Positions 26,581-36,800 of a DNA stretch of 64,000 nucleotides are shown here, piece after piece; positions within the stretch are counted from its first letter, which is position 1; each line of letters opens with the position of its first letter. The position numbers were made by a program, and so were the translations under genes. The stretch covers positions 1 through 64,000 of the forward strand of contig JAFLEF010000007.1 in assembly GCA_017309115.1 (NCBI GenBank). The letters are read 5' to 3'. Below the pieces are notes generated by a model. The model searched no databases. It was given only the letters and a program-made list of their open reading frames with translations, and was not told the origin of the DNA. Origin of the DNA: Verrucomicrobiota bacterium (lineage in GTDB: Bacteria > Verrucomicrobiota > Verrucomicrobiia > Limisphaerales > UBA9464).

Positions 26581-26655
26581 CCTTCCTGTTTTCATGTTTT
26601 CCAGATTCATCCCCTCCCCTCCGCGTCCTCCGCGTCCTCCGCGGGAGACCCGTTC
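26581..26655 (+). repeat. CCAGATTC...CCGCGGGAGACC module
   Basis: Full module: CCTGTTTTCATGTTTTCCAG, then a CTCCGCGTC duplication and CCGCGGGAGACCCGTTCGG. It runs straight into the hairpin element at 26656. Confidence 0.85.
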
Positions 26656-26741
26656 GGTGGGGCGACGCTCCGCGGAGCCGTTCCCCTGGGGACTCCCAAC
26701 GCGTCCTTTGGAAAACCCGGGCAGAGGAACCACGAAATACA
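26656..26741 (+). repeat. Hairpin element, copy d (variant right end)
   Basis: Left arm intact (GGTGGGGCGACGCTCCGCGG), but after ACGCGTCCTTT the right half is replaced by GGAAAACCCGGGCAGAGGAA. The copy at 27399 shares this substituted end, so it is a subfamily. Confidence 0.8.
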
Positions 26742-26855
26742 CCAAGTCTATTCTACCGTGATGGCGCGGTGCGGCCCGCAGAGCCACGCCACCGGGGCCT
26801 GCTTCCAGACGGCGTGCAACCGGCCGGTCCACAACGGGCGCTCAATCATGCAGGC

Positions 26856-26891
26856 CCACTTTACATTTAGACGTCTAAACGTAAAAAGTGG
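26856..26891. promoter_or_regulatory. Extended palindrome centred on TTTAGACGTCTAAA
   Basis: A perfect 14-bp palindrome (26866-26879) inside a longer imperfect inverted repeat (CCACTTTAC...GTAAAAAGTGG). It lies 100 bp upstream of the VapB-like start and could be the operator of that toxin-antitoxin locus. Its base composition is much more AT-rich than the surroundings. Confidence 0.5.
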
Positions 26892-26990
26892 TTTCAACAC
26901 TTCACCGGGCTGAAGTGGCGGAATCTTGCTGACAAAATCTCTCGGTGGAGGGCGGTCTTGAAAAGGGCCGCCCAGTGGGACGTTTCCTCC

Positions 26991-27212
26991 ATGACCGTCG
27001 TCGCCGACTTCAAGGAATGCGTCCTGCTGCCGACCGTGCAGCCAGGGGACCGTTTTGATCTCCAGATTGCCGGAGCGGGCAAGTTCGTGCTGACGCGGCT
27101 GGAATCCGCACCGACACGTCCCGCTGCCGTAAAGGTCGAGCGGCGCGGCGGTTTCTCGGTGGGGGTGCTGGACCGTCCAATTGATGAGCAGGCTCTGGCG
27201 GAGGCCCTATAG
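26991..27212 (+). CDS. VapB/AbrB-like antitoxin
   Basis: A 73-residue protein. The ATG at 26991 begins a swapped-hairpin-like sequence (VLLPTVQPGDRFDLQ, then GKFVLTRLE) typical of AbrB-fold antitoxins that pair with PIN toxins. The C-terminal tail PIDEQALAEAL would bind the toxin. A start 11 codons upstream is possible. A GGAG sequence right after the stop precedes a GTG beginning the toxin fragment, the standard antitoxin-toxin spacing. Since the toxin is a remnant, this is probably an orphan. Confidence 0.6.
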   Translation: MTVVADFKECVLLPTVQPGDRFDLQIAGAGKFVLTRLESAPTRPAAVKVERRGGFSVGVLDRPIDEQALAEAL

Positions 27213-27220
27213 GAGTTTCC

Positions 27221-27361
27221 GTGAAGCATCTGTTGGGCCTGGCGGATCTCGCCACGAAGCACGGGCTGAAGCTGGCTACGCTTGACCGGCACCTTTCGCA
27301 TCCCCACGCGGAAGTGATCGCCTGGAACTGCACTCTGCTGCTCGGATTGGTGACTTTTGCC
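27221..27361 (+). pseudogene. Remnant of a VapC-like PIN toxin
   Basis: A GTG 9 bp after the antitoxin stop starts VKHLLGLADLATKHGLK, then LATLDRHL. This matches only the C-terminal helix and last acidic strand of PIN-domain toxins; the N-terminal 80-90 residues with the first catalytic Asp are missing. The start looks normal but joins directly to the C-terminus, which points to an internal deletion. The frame then runs into the CCGCGGGAGACC repeat and a hairpin element, staying open to 27532. Without the first acidic residues it should be inactive. Confidence 0.5.
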
Positions 27362-27398
27362 AGCCGCGATCTCCGCGTCCTCCGCGGGAGACCGCTTC

Positions 27399-27485
27399 GG
27401 TGGGGCGACGCTCCGCGGAGCCGTTCCCATGTGGACTCCCGACGCGTCCTTTCGAAAACCCGGGCAGAGGAACCACGAATCACAC
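27399..27485 (+). repeat. Hairpin element, copy e (variant right end)
   Basis: Same subfamily as copy d: intact left arm, then GACTCCCGACGCGTCCTTT and AAAACCCGGGCAGAGGAACC at the right. The preceding CCGCGGGAGACCGCTTCGG is the module seen at 26.64 kb. Confidence 0.8.
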
Positions 27486-27567
27486 CCAAGAAGCACGAAT
27501 GGGGAGGCGATCAGAATGACCGGTCGAAGTGACCGCCTTCCGCATTCTCTCTCAGCTACCCACAAAC

Positions 27568-27601
27568 CAGTTGAGAGTTGAAAGTTGAGAATTGAGAGAA
27601 A
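27568..27601 (+). repeat. GAGTTGA heptamer array
   Basis: CAGTTGAGAGTTGAAAGTTG followed by AGAATTGAGAGAAAAG; differs from the 25435-25467 array by a few bases. Confidence 0.7.
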
Positions 27602-27801
27602 AGACCTGGAATTCAGCACGTTAGAAGTGCCGACGGGTTTGTGGGCACAATGCACATCCGGTTCACCGGTTTTGGCTCCTCTCAACTCTCAGCTGATTCC
27701 CGCTCCCCTTCCTGTTTTCATGTTTTCCAGATTCGTCCCCTCCCCCCTCCGCCTAGCCGTTCCCCGGTGGACCCAACGCGTCGGTGGCAACGGGAGTGCG
27801 A

Positions 27802-29343
27802 TCAGCGAATTCGGAAGAAACGCCCCCACCATTCGGGAGGCAGTGGAGGAGTATGAAAGGCCATGCCCCAATTGGTTTCGGTGGATGAAAACCACGTCGT
27901 CCAATTCTCCAAGTCCTCGGACATCTCGAGGGTGTAGCCGCTGGGCGCTTGGCCGCTGAGCGCGAAATGCACCTGGCCCTGGGCGTCTGCGACTAGGTTG
28001 CGGATGGCGACGTCCGAGATGGCGCCTCCGGCGGAATCGAGTCGCCACCATTTCGGGTTGGTACTCGGCAATCCCTGAACCGGCAGAACCGGCAGACCTG
28101 CCAGTTGACCCGTCGGGTGAGGAACCAGCGAACGGAGCCCCAGGGCGTTCACTTCGACAGCCACCACCGGCATTCCGAAAAGCACCGCATCAGGCTCGAA
28201 CGCCAGCGTCATCGTCCGCGCCGGAATCGTGGGCCGGGTTGCCGAATAGAAGAGTCCGGAAACCAAGACCGCGCCGTCGGCCCGTTCGGTCAGCGCATGC
28301 ATCTGCGCCGCCAGCCAGCGATCCCCGGCCGCCTCGAATTCAACCACCTGACCTTGGAGAGCCCCATTCGTCTGATAGACCCGGACCGGAATCGCTACGC
28401 CCCACGTTTCACCCACGCCGGCCAATCTCCCGTCCTGCAAGACAACCGGAGACGATCCGGCCGTTAACGAGACACCATCGAGTCTTCGCGGGCCGGTGGC
28501 GGTCACGCGAAACACCGATTGCCCGGCGAAGAGATAAATGAAATCCGACCCACTACCTCGAAGTCTTAGCCCAACGAGATCCCCTTCCTGGGGAATGGAC
28601 CAGCGGTCCAGGATTTGCCCGCTCGGAGAAACCCGGACCAAGCTCCAGCCGGAATCACATCCAAAAGTTCGCGCAAATTCACCCGCCGCCAGCAGGGTGC
28701 CGTCTCGCTCCAACCAAAGGCTCACGGGTTGATTCACCGCTCCTGGGCATTCGGTTGATCCGGCCGGCGGGATGAGTCGAAACAACGGATCGATTCGGCC
28801 GGCAGCATCGAGTTTGAGGATCTCACCCGAGATGCCGGGGAGATTCCGGGGAAAGCCGCCACCAACGAACATGCCTCCATCCGCTGTTCCAACGGCACAC
28901 GCCGCCTTGGAACTTAACTCCACCTTGAATCCTTCCGTGGTTCCCAGACCCGGATCGAAAGACGGATCCAGCGTTCCGTCAGGCAGGACGGCGGCCAACC
29001 CGAGCCGAAGAATTCCTGCGTAGTTGGTGAAGGTGCCCGCCAAAATCAGTCGGCCATCCGGTTCCTGGAAGTAGGCGGTCGTGGCCGCGATCACCTCGGG
29101 CGGAATGGGGAATCGCCCCACGTACTGCCCGGTCCGAGCGTCCAGCATCTTGCGAGAAGGAAAGAGGACCAGCCGATCGTCAGGAGTTGCCGCCATAAAC
29201 GTCACCGGCGTGACCCACCGCGACAAGTCGAGGGAGTACCGCCAAATCAGGCTGCCGTCGGGACCCAGTCGGAAGGCCTCGGAAGTGGGGTTGAAGTTAT
29301 CGAACGAGTTTATGGATCCGAGGAAGTACGATCCAAGCAACAA
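27802..29343 (-). CDS. Delta-60 repeat propeller protein, 5'-truncated
   Basis: 513 residues of a delta-60 repeat protein: YFQEPDGRLILAGTFTNYAG, LDPSFDPGLG and later RDGTLLAAGEF show the repeat. The C-terminal YTLEMSEDLENWTTWFSS is the strand-rich tail common in Verrucomicrobial exoproteins, so the 3' end looks intact. There is no signal peptide: the first possible start (TTG at 29343) falls in the middle of a repeat (FLLLGSYFLGS). In the same frame upstream are stops at 29371-29373 and 29413-29415. The gene is therefore most likely a decayed copy that has lost its secretion signal and first repeats. Confidence 0.7.
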   Translation of the reverse strand: MLLGSYFLGSINSFDNFNPTSEAFRLGPDGSLIWRYSLDLSRWVTPVTFMAATPDDRLVLFPSRKMLDARTGQYVGRFPIPPEVIAATTAYFQEPDGRLILAGTFTNYAGILRLGLAAVLPDGTLDPSFDPGLGTTEGFKVELSSKAACAVGTADGGMFVGGGFPRNLPGISGEILKLDAAGRIDPLFRLIPPAGSTECPGAVNQPVSLWLERDGTLLAAGEFARTFGCDSGWSLVRVSPSGQILDRWSIPQEGDLVGLRLRGSGSDFIYLFAGQSVFRVTATGPRRLDGVSLTAGSSPVVLQDGRLAGVGETWGVAIPVRVYQTNGALQGQVVEFEAAGDRWLAAQMHALTERADGAVLVSGLFYSATRPTIPARTMTLAFEPDAVLFGMPVVAVEVNALGLRSLVPHPTGQLAGLPVLPVQGLPSTNPKWWRLDSAGGAISDVAIRNLVADAQGQVHFALSGQAPSGYTLEMSEDLENWTTWFSSTETNWGMAFHTPPLPPEWWGRFFRIR

Positions 29344-29480
29344 GAACCACCCAGTACCTCCAAGATGGGGTTATGCTGATCTGATACATGGAGTGAATAG
29401 CCTGTTCAGTCCCTACGCCGAACCGGGCAAGCCGACAACAGAAGTTTCGACCACGTTGACCGGATTCAGCTGCCCTTGAC

Positions 29481-29553
29481 TGATTCCCGTCTTTTCATGT
29501 CTTCAGGATTCCTTCCTTCCCCCTCCGCGAACTCCGCGCCCTCCGCGGGAGAT
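29481..29553 (+). repeat. CCGCGGGAGAT module, diverged
   Basis: TTTTCATGTCTTCAGGATTC followed by a CTCCGCGAACTCCGCG stretch and CCGCGGGAGATC; no hairpin element follows this copy. Confidence 0.65.
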
Positions 29554-29602
29554 CAAGCTTAGTGAAGCCTGGCCCCAGCAACCGCTTCCGTCGGGAGATC
29601 GA

Positions 29603-30451
29603 TTGCCGCACACTAACATCGTGCGACGGACCCTCACCCCTGACCCCAATGCGACCGCCGAATTAATCCGCCGGCGCTGTCCGCTGGTGCCGACCGTCGG
29701 CTTGGTGTTAGGCAGTGGCTTTGCTCGGCTCGCCGAGACCGTTACTCCCGTGGCCGAGTTCGCCTTTCGCGATCTGCCCGGATTCCCCGTGGGATCCGTC
29801 CCCGGACATCAGCCGCGATTGTTGCTTGGCCATTGGCAACAGACCACCGTTGCCGTGCTGCGCGGTCGGGCCCACTACTACGAAGGATTCGAGCTGTCCG
29901 AGATCACCTTCCCTATCCGAGTCCTAGCCGCCTTGGGCATTAGCCAACTGCTCCTGACCAATGCCGCCGGTGCCATCAATCGTCGCTACCGGCCGGGCGA
30001 TTTCATGGTGTTGTCGGACCATATCAATGGACTCGGCGCGAATCCCCTGCGCGGTCCGGTGCGGGAGGGTCAGCAGCGGTTTGTCGATCTGACTCAGGTC
30101 TATGATCCGGAACTTCAGCACCGGCTGCTTCGCTCGGCCCAGGCGGTAGGAGCACGGGTCCATTCCGGCGTGTATCTCGCGGTCAGCGGACCGAGTTACG
30201 AAACTCCGGCGGAGATCCGGGCCTTCCGCCGCTGGGGAGCCGATGCCGTGGGCATGAGCACCGTCCCCGAAGCCATCGTCGCCCGCCAATGCGGATTGCA
30301 AGTGGCCGGACTAAGTTGTCTGACCAACGCCGCCGCCGGTCTGGGTGGTCCCCAGCAGACCGTCAGTCACGAGGAAGTCCTGGCTATGGCCCGAGCGAGA
30401 GAACAGGTGGCGACCCAACTGGTGGGGACTTTCCTGACGACCGGACCGTAG
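29603..30451 (+). CDS. punA: Purine nucleoside phosphorylase
   Basis: A 282-residue trimeric-type (PNP/MTAP family) enzyme that phosphorolyses purine nucleosides to base and ribose-1-phosphate. Diagnostic segments: VGLVLGSGFARLA, GRAHYYEG (phosphate/ribose site), TNAAGAIN, VSGPSYETPAEIR and VGMSTVPEA. The Asn in LTNAAAGLG suggests a preference for 6-oxopurines (guanosine/inosine). The TTG start at 29603 has GGGAG 5 bases before it; a GTG at 29621 is the alternative. No other purine salvage genes nearby. Confidence 0.93.
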   Translation: MPHTNIVRRTLTPDPNATAELIRRRCPLVPTVGLVLGSGFARLAETVTPVAEFAFRDLPGFPVGSVPGHQPRLLLGHWQQTTVAVLRGRAHYYEGFELSEITFPIRVLAALGISQLLLTNAAGAINRRYRPGDFMVLSDHINGLGANPLRGPVREGQQRFVDLTQVYDPELQHRLLRSAQAVGARVHSGVYLAVSGPSYETPAEIRAFRRWGADAVGMSTVPEAIVARQCGLQVAGLSCLTNAAAGLGGPQQTVSHEEVLAMARAREQVATQLVGTFLTTGP

Positions 30452-30855
30452 CCCTAGTCCTTCGTGGTTCCTTCCCCATGTTTCGCAGGTGGTGGGATGC
30501 GTTTCAACTAGCCAGACGCGTCAGAACAGATTCACACGGCGCCACTCCACTAGCGAAGGGCTCGGCGGGAGCCTCGCCCCACCGGCGACCGATCCCCCGG
30601 GGGTTCAGTTTTCAGTCCTCCCAAAAATCTGCGTTAATCTGCGTTGATCTGCGGTTCAATCTCCCCCTGAAGCATCGGGCTATGACCGCCGCACGGGTCC
30701 TCCAACGCTGACCAGCAAGTTCCCGTCGGCCTGGCTTCGCCGTCCGACTGGGGACGGACCAGCAGTCCATCCCTACCCTTCAGATTTAACCTGCCCCACG
30801 ATTGCAAATTCTGCGTAAGGGGAGGAAAACCTGATTCGTTCTCCGAAGGCCCCGC
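30452..30855. other. Spacer with direct repeats
   Basis: Holds a fragment of the hairpin element (about 30557-30585, GGGCTCGGCGGGAGCCTCGC) and three 10-nt direct repeats of ATCTGCGTT(A/G) around 30625-30655, also hinted at near 122-135. No gene supported. Confidence 0.6.
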
Positions 30856-33800
30856 ATGAATGTTTCTTACGTCCTCCGTACGCTTCTCGGGTTGGTGCTC
30901 GTCCTGAAGACCGCCGCCGCCACCTTCACGATTACCAGCACCAACAGCGCCGGGCCCGGGACCTGGCGGGAAGCCATCACCAACGCCAACGCCAATCCCG
31001 GTCCCGACCTCATCGCCTTCAATCTACCGCCCGCCACCCGCTCCACCTTCCCCACCACCGCGCTGCCGGCGATCACCGATCCGGTCACCATCGACGGCAC
31101 GACCCAACCCGGCTTTTCCGGCACCCCGATTGTGGAACTGGCCGGCAATTTCGCCGGAGTGGCTGACGGTCTCCGCCTGACCACCACCAATTGCATCCTG
31201 CGCGGCTTGATCATCAATCGGTTCTCCGGCGACAACGTGGAACTCAACAGCGGCGGCGGGCACGTTATCGAAGGGTGTTACCTCGGACTCAACCTCACCG
31301 GCACCGCCGATCAAGGCGCGGGACAACAAGGCGTCCGCTTGGAGAACTCCACCGGCAACCGGGTCGGCGGTCCCACGGTCGCGCAGCGCAACGTCATCTC
31401 CGGCAATAATCAGAACGGCATCCTGCTCAACGGCGCCGGCTCTTCAAACAACGTCATCCAGGGCAACTGGATTGGCGTGGACGTTACGGGCACCAACCGC
31501 ATCGCCAACAGCCAACACGGAATCTCCCTCGCCAACGCGCCGGCCAACCAGCTCGGCGGCAGCCAAGCCGGCGAAGGCAATCTGATCTCAGGCAACACCA
31601 CGGGAATTCTGATCGACGGGACCTCGGCCGCCGGAAACCAAATCGCGGGCAACTGGATCGGCCTGCTCAGCTCCGGGAAGGTGGTGGATGCTCTGGGCAA
31701 CACCGACGATGGCATCCGCCTCCAGAATGCCCCAGGCACTCGCGTCGGCGGATTAACCGAAGGCGCGCGCAACGTCATCGGGGGCAACACCGACGGCATC
31801 GAGCTCACCGGCGTCGGCACCACCGGGACCCGAATCGAAGGCAACTGGATTGGCTGGGATGCCCTCGGACAACCCGGCACCAACCGCAATCACGGAATTC
31901 AAATCATCCTCAATGCCTCGGGCAATTTCGTCGGCGGCACGGAACCGGCCGCCGCCAATCGGATCGCTCACAGCCGCAACGATGGATTATTCCTGACGGG
32001 CGGGACCAACAATCTCGTGTTGGGCAATCCCATCTGGGGCAACGGCGGACTCGCACTCGACCTCGGCGCCAATGGGGTCCTCGCCAACGACGCCACCGAC
32101 GCCGACACCGGGCCCAATCTCCAGCAGAACTATCCCGTACTGCGCCAGGTCATTCTCCACTCGAACCACACGGAAATCAGCGGCGATCTCCGCAGCACCC
32201 CGCTGAGCGAGTTCACCGTCGAGTTTTTCGCCAACACTCAGGCCGACGCCTCGGGCGCCGGCGAAGGCGAGGAATTCCTCGGTCGCGCCCAGGTGGTCAC
32301 CGACGCCAGCGGATTGGCGTCGTTCACCGTGGAACTTCCGGTGGCCACCGAACGCCGGTTCTTCTCCAGCACCGCCACCGATTCCACGGGCAATACCTCG
32401 GAATTCTCCCTGAGCATTCGCGCACTCACCGCTCAGACACCGCAGACGTTTGTGGTCACCACCACGGCGGATGCCGGCGCGGGCTCGCTCCGCCAGGCCC
32501 TGCTGGACGCCACCAACTCGTTCAATGTCGCCGACCGCATCGAGTTCAACATTCCAGGTCCCGGCCCGCACACTATTAGCCCGCTCACCGCCCTGCCGCC
32601 CATCATCACCCCGCTGATCCTCGACGGTTATTCCCAGCCCGGAGCCACCGCCAATACGCTTTCCAACGGCTTCGATGCGGCCTTGAAGATCGTCTTGGAT
32701 GGTAACTCCGCCCCGAACGGAACGGATGGATTGAGCGTTCAGGCGGCCCGGGCGTTGGTCCGGGGATTGGTGCTCACCCGCTTCAAGGGCGACGGCCTCG
32801 AACTGAGCGCAGCGTCCCGGGATTCAGCCGTGGAAGGCTGCGTGATCGGCCTGGCTCTCGACAGTGCCGACCAAGGCCAGGTTGGCGCTGGCATTTTGAT
32901 CAATGGCGGGATCAGCAATCGCGTCGGCGGCACCCAACCCGATCAACGCAATGTGATCTCCGGCAACAATCGCTCGGGAGTCGAACTCTCCGGCGCCACC
33001 ACCGCGGGCAATCGGGTCGAGGGAAACTGGATCGGACTCAGCCTCAACGGCCGACTCGACCGCGGCAACACCCAGGCCGGAATTCTGGTCAACCAGGCAC
33101 CCGGCAGCCGGATTGGCGGGTCCGAATCTGGAGCCGGGAATCGAGTCGCGGGCAATGACGGCCAGGGCATCGACCTCACTGGAGCCTCTCCGGGCACCCG
33201 CGTTCTGGGCAATTGGATCGGCCTCACCTCTACGGATGTCGCGCTCAAAAACAACGCCAACGGAATCCAGGTCAACGGGAGTTTCTTTCAGATCGGCGGC
33301 CCTGGTTTGGGTGAAGGAAATTGGATCGCCTTTAACGGACAGCGCGGCATCAACGTGTTCAGCGGAACCAACAATGTTATTCGCGGCAATCGGCTCACCC
33401 AAAACGAAGGATTCGGCCTCGACCTGGGCTCCAACAATCGCACCGCCAATGACCTCGGCGATGCCGACACCGGCGCGAATCAGTTGCAGAACTTTCCCAC
33501 GCTGGGCGCCGCCGAGATTCGCTCTACCGAGACCCAGGTGCAGGGAAGTCTAAACAGCCGTCCGTCCCAAACCTACCAACTCGACTTCTACTCCAGCGTC
33601 ACAGCAGATCCGCTCGGACATGGCGAAGCGGATCAGTATCTCGGAGCCGCCGAGATCACCACCGATGTCGAGGGCAACGGAACTTTCAACGTGTCCCTGC
33701 CCATCGTGGCAATCGGACGCTTCCTAACCGCCACGGCCACGGATCCCCTCGGCAACACGTCGGAGTTCGCGACCAACGTCATCGCGAGCAGTACTCTTCC

Positions 33801-36800
33801 GGCCCAGACCTTCACGGTCACCAATACCCAGGACACTGGCCCGGGTTCGCTGCGTCAGGCCCTGCTGGAGGCAGACGCCGCCGTGAGCGGGTCGCCCCAT
33901 CGAATCGGGTTCGCGATCCCGGGTGACGGGCCGCATGTCATCACCCCGCAATCCCCGTTGCCAGTGCTCGCCAATGAGTCGGTGATCGTAGATGGCTTCA
34001 GTCAGCCGGGTTCCCGGACCAATTCCCTCGCGAACGGTAACAACGCGGTGCTCAAGATCGTCCTCGATGGCACCGACGTCCTGGTGGACCACGGTCTGCG
34101 GTTCATCCGCCCGGGTAACGAAGTGCGCGGTCTGTCGATCGTGTCCTTTCGCCAGAACGGTCTGCTGTTGGGCGGCTCAAGCAACGTCGTGGAAGGTTGT
34201 TGGATTGGGCTGTTGCCGGACGGCACCGCCAAGGGGAATGCCGGCACGGGCATCGCCCTGGCTCGAACGATCTTCGGCACCGAAGGGTCGCCGTTCAACC
34301 GGATCGGCGGTCCCAACCCCGGCGCCCGAAACGTCATCGGCGGCAACGGCAGTTACGGGATTTCCATCCCGGGTGGAGGCACCAACAACGTGATTCAAGG
34401 GAACTACGTGGGGACCGATCCCAGCGGCACAGCCGCCCGAGCGAATCGTGCTGGCATCAATCTGTCCGGGCTCGGAGCCAGCAACAACCTCCTCGGCGGC
34501 AGCAGCCCCGGCGCCGGCAATCTGGTCTCCGGCAATCTGCAGCAAGGCCTCGACTTCAACGGCGCGGGCAGCGGCAACCAGGTTCTCGGCAATCGTCTTG
34601 GAACCGATGTGACCGGATTACTTCCGCTGCCGAATGGAGATTCCGGAATCCAAATCAGCGGCAGCGGAGCCCAAACTCTCGGCGGAACGGCACCCGGCGC
34701 CGGCAATCGAATCGCCTTCAACGGCGCCAGTGGCATCGAACTCGCCGGCGGCAGCAATACCCGCGGCGTCACGATCCGGGGCAACTCGATCACACAAAAC
34801 GGGGAACTGGGCATCGATCTGGGCGGCTTTGGAAACGTGGAGTTCAATGACCCCGACGACACCGACGACGGAGCCAATGGTCGGCAGAATTTTCCGCTCC
34901 TGACCTCCGGTACGGTCGAGGCGACGCAGACCCGCGTCGTGGGCGTGCTCGACAGCCGGCCGTTGCAAACCTACGCGCTCGACTTTTATGCCAACGTCGC
35001 CGCCAACGACTCCGCCCACGGTGAAGGCGACCAGTACCTGGGCAGTCACACCGTCACCACCGACGCCCAGGGAGATGCCTCCTTCGACGTCACGTTCCCG
35101 GTCGCGGCCACTGGACTGTTCCTGACCGCCACCGCCACCGATCCCGACGGCAACACCTCCGAATTCTCCGCCGCCTTCAAAGCCCAATCCACCTTGGGCG
35201 GACAAACCTTCGTCGTCATCAACACCCAGGACAGCGGACCCGGCTCACTGCGCCAGGCGATCCTGGACAGCAACGCCAACCCCACGTCCGGCAACCGAAT
35301 TGAGTTTCAGATTCCCGGCGCCGGACCCCACGTGATCCAACCGGCCACCTCCCTGCCCGTCTTGATCGGACCGGTCACGGTCGATGGTTTCACCCAAGCC
35401 GGAGCCCAACCCAATTCCCTACCCGATGGCAACAATGCGGTCCTTGCCGTCCAGTTGGCCGGAACCTCCGGTACCGGGTTCACTCTGACCGATCGGGACG
35501 CGCGGGTCCGCGGATTCTCCCTCACCGGATTCTCCACAGCGGTCCAGCTGGGCGGAACCAACAACCAAGTCGCCGGCTGCTGGCTGGGTCTCGCTCCCAA
35601 CGGCACAAACGGTCCCAACAACTTCGGCGTGGTGGCGACGAGTGGTAAAAACGGCGCGATCGGCGGACTCCAGCCCGCGGACCGAACTGTCATTTCCGCC
35701 AACCAATTCACCGGCATCAGTCTCAGCGGCACCCAGGATTTCGTGGTCGCCGGCAATTTCATTGGAACCGATGCCACCGGCCTCCAATCGCGACCCAATG
35801 ACCCCAACGGCGTCACGGTGACCGGAAGCGGCAACACCACCATCGGCGGTGCCACTCTCTCGGCCCGCAATCTGATCGCCGGACACCGCGAAGTCGGACT
35901 GCGCGTGGAAGACTCCAGCGGAGTTCTCGTCGGCAACAATTGGATCGGCGTCGCGGCGAACGGCACCTCGGCCCTGGGCAATGGTACCGGAATCGAGTTT
36001 CGGCGCGTCGTCGGATCCGAGGTCCGCGGGAATGTCATCTCCGGCAACTTCGCCAGCGGCTTGCTGATGTCCGGCGATCCGGACGGATTCAATCGCGTCC
36101 TCGGCAACCGGATCGGCACGGATGTTTCCGGCTCCCTTCCGCTCCCCAACTTTGGCCCAGGCATCTCCGTGTCCTCGACCACGGACGTCGGGATTGGCGG
36201 ACTCAACGCCGGTGAAGGCAATCAAATCGCCCACAACGACGGTCCAGGAATCGCGGTCTCGCTCCCGGCCCGCACCGTGGCCATTCGGGCGAACCAGATT
36301 TTCAACAACGCCCAACTCGGAATCGATCGCCGCTTCAATGGAGTCAGCACCAACGACGTTCCTGACGCCGACGGCATTCCCAACTACCCCACGATTACGG
36401 CCGCTCGGGTCAACGTCGCCACGGTGGATCTTGAAGGTTCGATTCAAGCCGGCCCTTCCCAGAATCTGCGCCTCGACTTCTACGCCAGCGGCAGTCCCGA
36501 CTCCTCGGGCTTCGGTGAGGGCGAACAGTATCTGGGGTCCACCACCGTGGACACCGATGCCACCGGGTTCGCCACTTACTCGCTTACCCTTCCCACCGCG
36601 GCCACCGGACGCTGGATCACGGCCACTTCCACCGATCCCTCCGGTGACACCTCCGAATTCAGCGCGGCGTTCCGAGCCGACAGCTCCGTCGCCACTGGCG
36701 AATTCCTCGTGACCAACACCCTCGACTCCGGGCCGGGCTCCCTGCGGCAGGCCCTGCTGGAGGCGAATCAAGTGGCGGGTGTTTCCAACAATCTCATCCG

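Larger units (their letters stand above)
26523..26990. other. Spacer with composite repeat and a palindromic site
   Basis: Contains the CCGCGGGAGACC module (26581-26655), a hairpin element (26656-26741), and a palindrome (26856-26891) in front of the VapB-like gene. No gene otherwise supported. Confidence 0.7.
27362..27801. other. Repeat-filled spacer
   Basis: Contains the right half of a CCGCGGGAGACC module (27364-27398), a hairpin element (27399-27485), a GAGTTGA array (27568-27601), a short CTCAGCT-like stretch (27677-27695) and the left half of another module (27708-27757). No coding sequence supported. Confidence 0.7.

Noticed and set aside
26870-26877. AGACGTCT within the palindrome, identical to the MetJ box of gammaproteobacteria
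   Set aside because: MetJ is not expected in this phylum, no methionine gene follows, and an 8-bp match is weak; the site is kept only as a palindrome.
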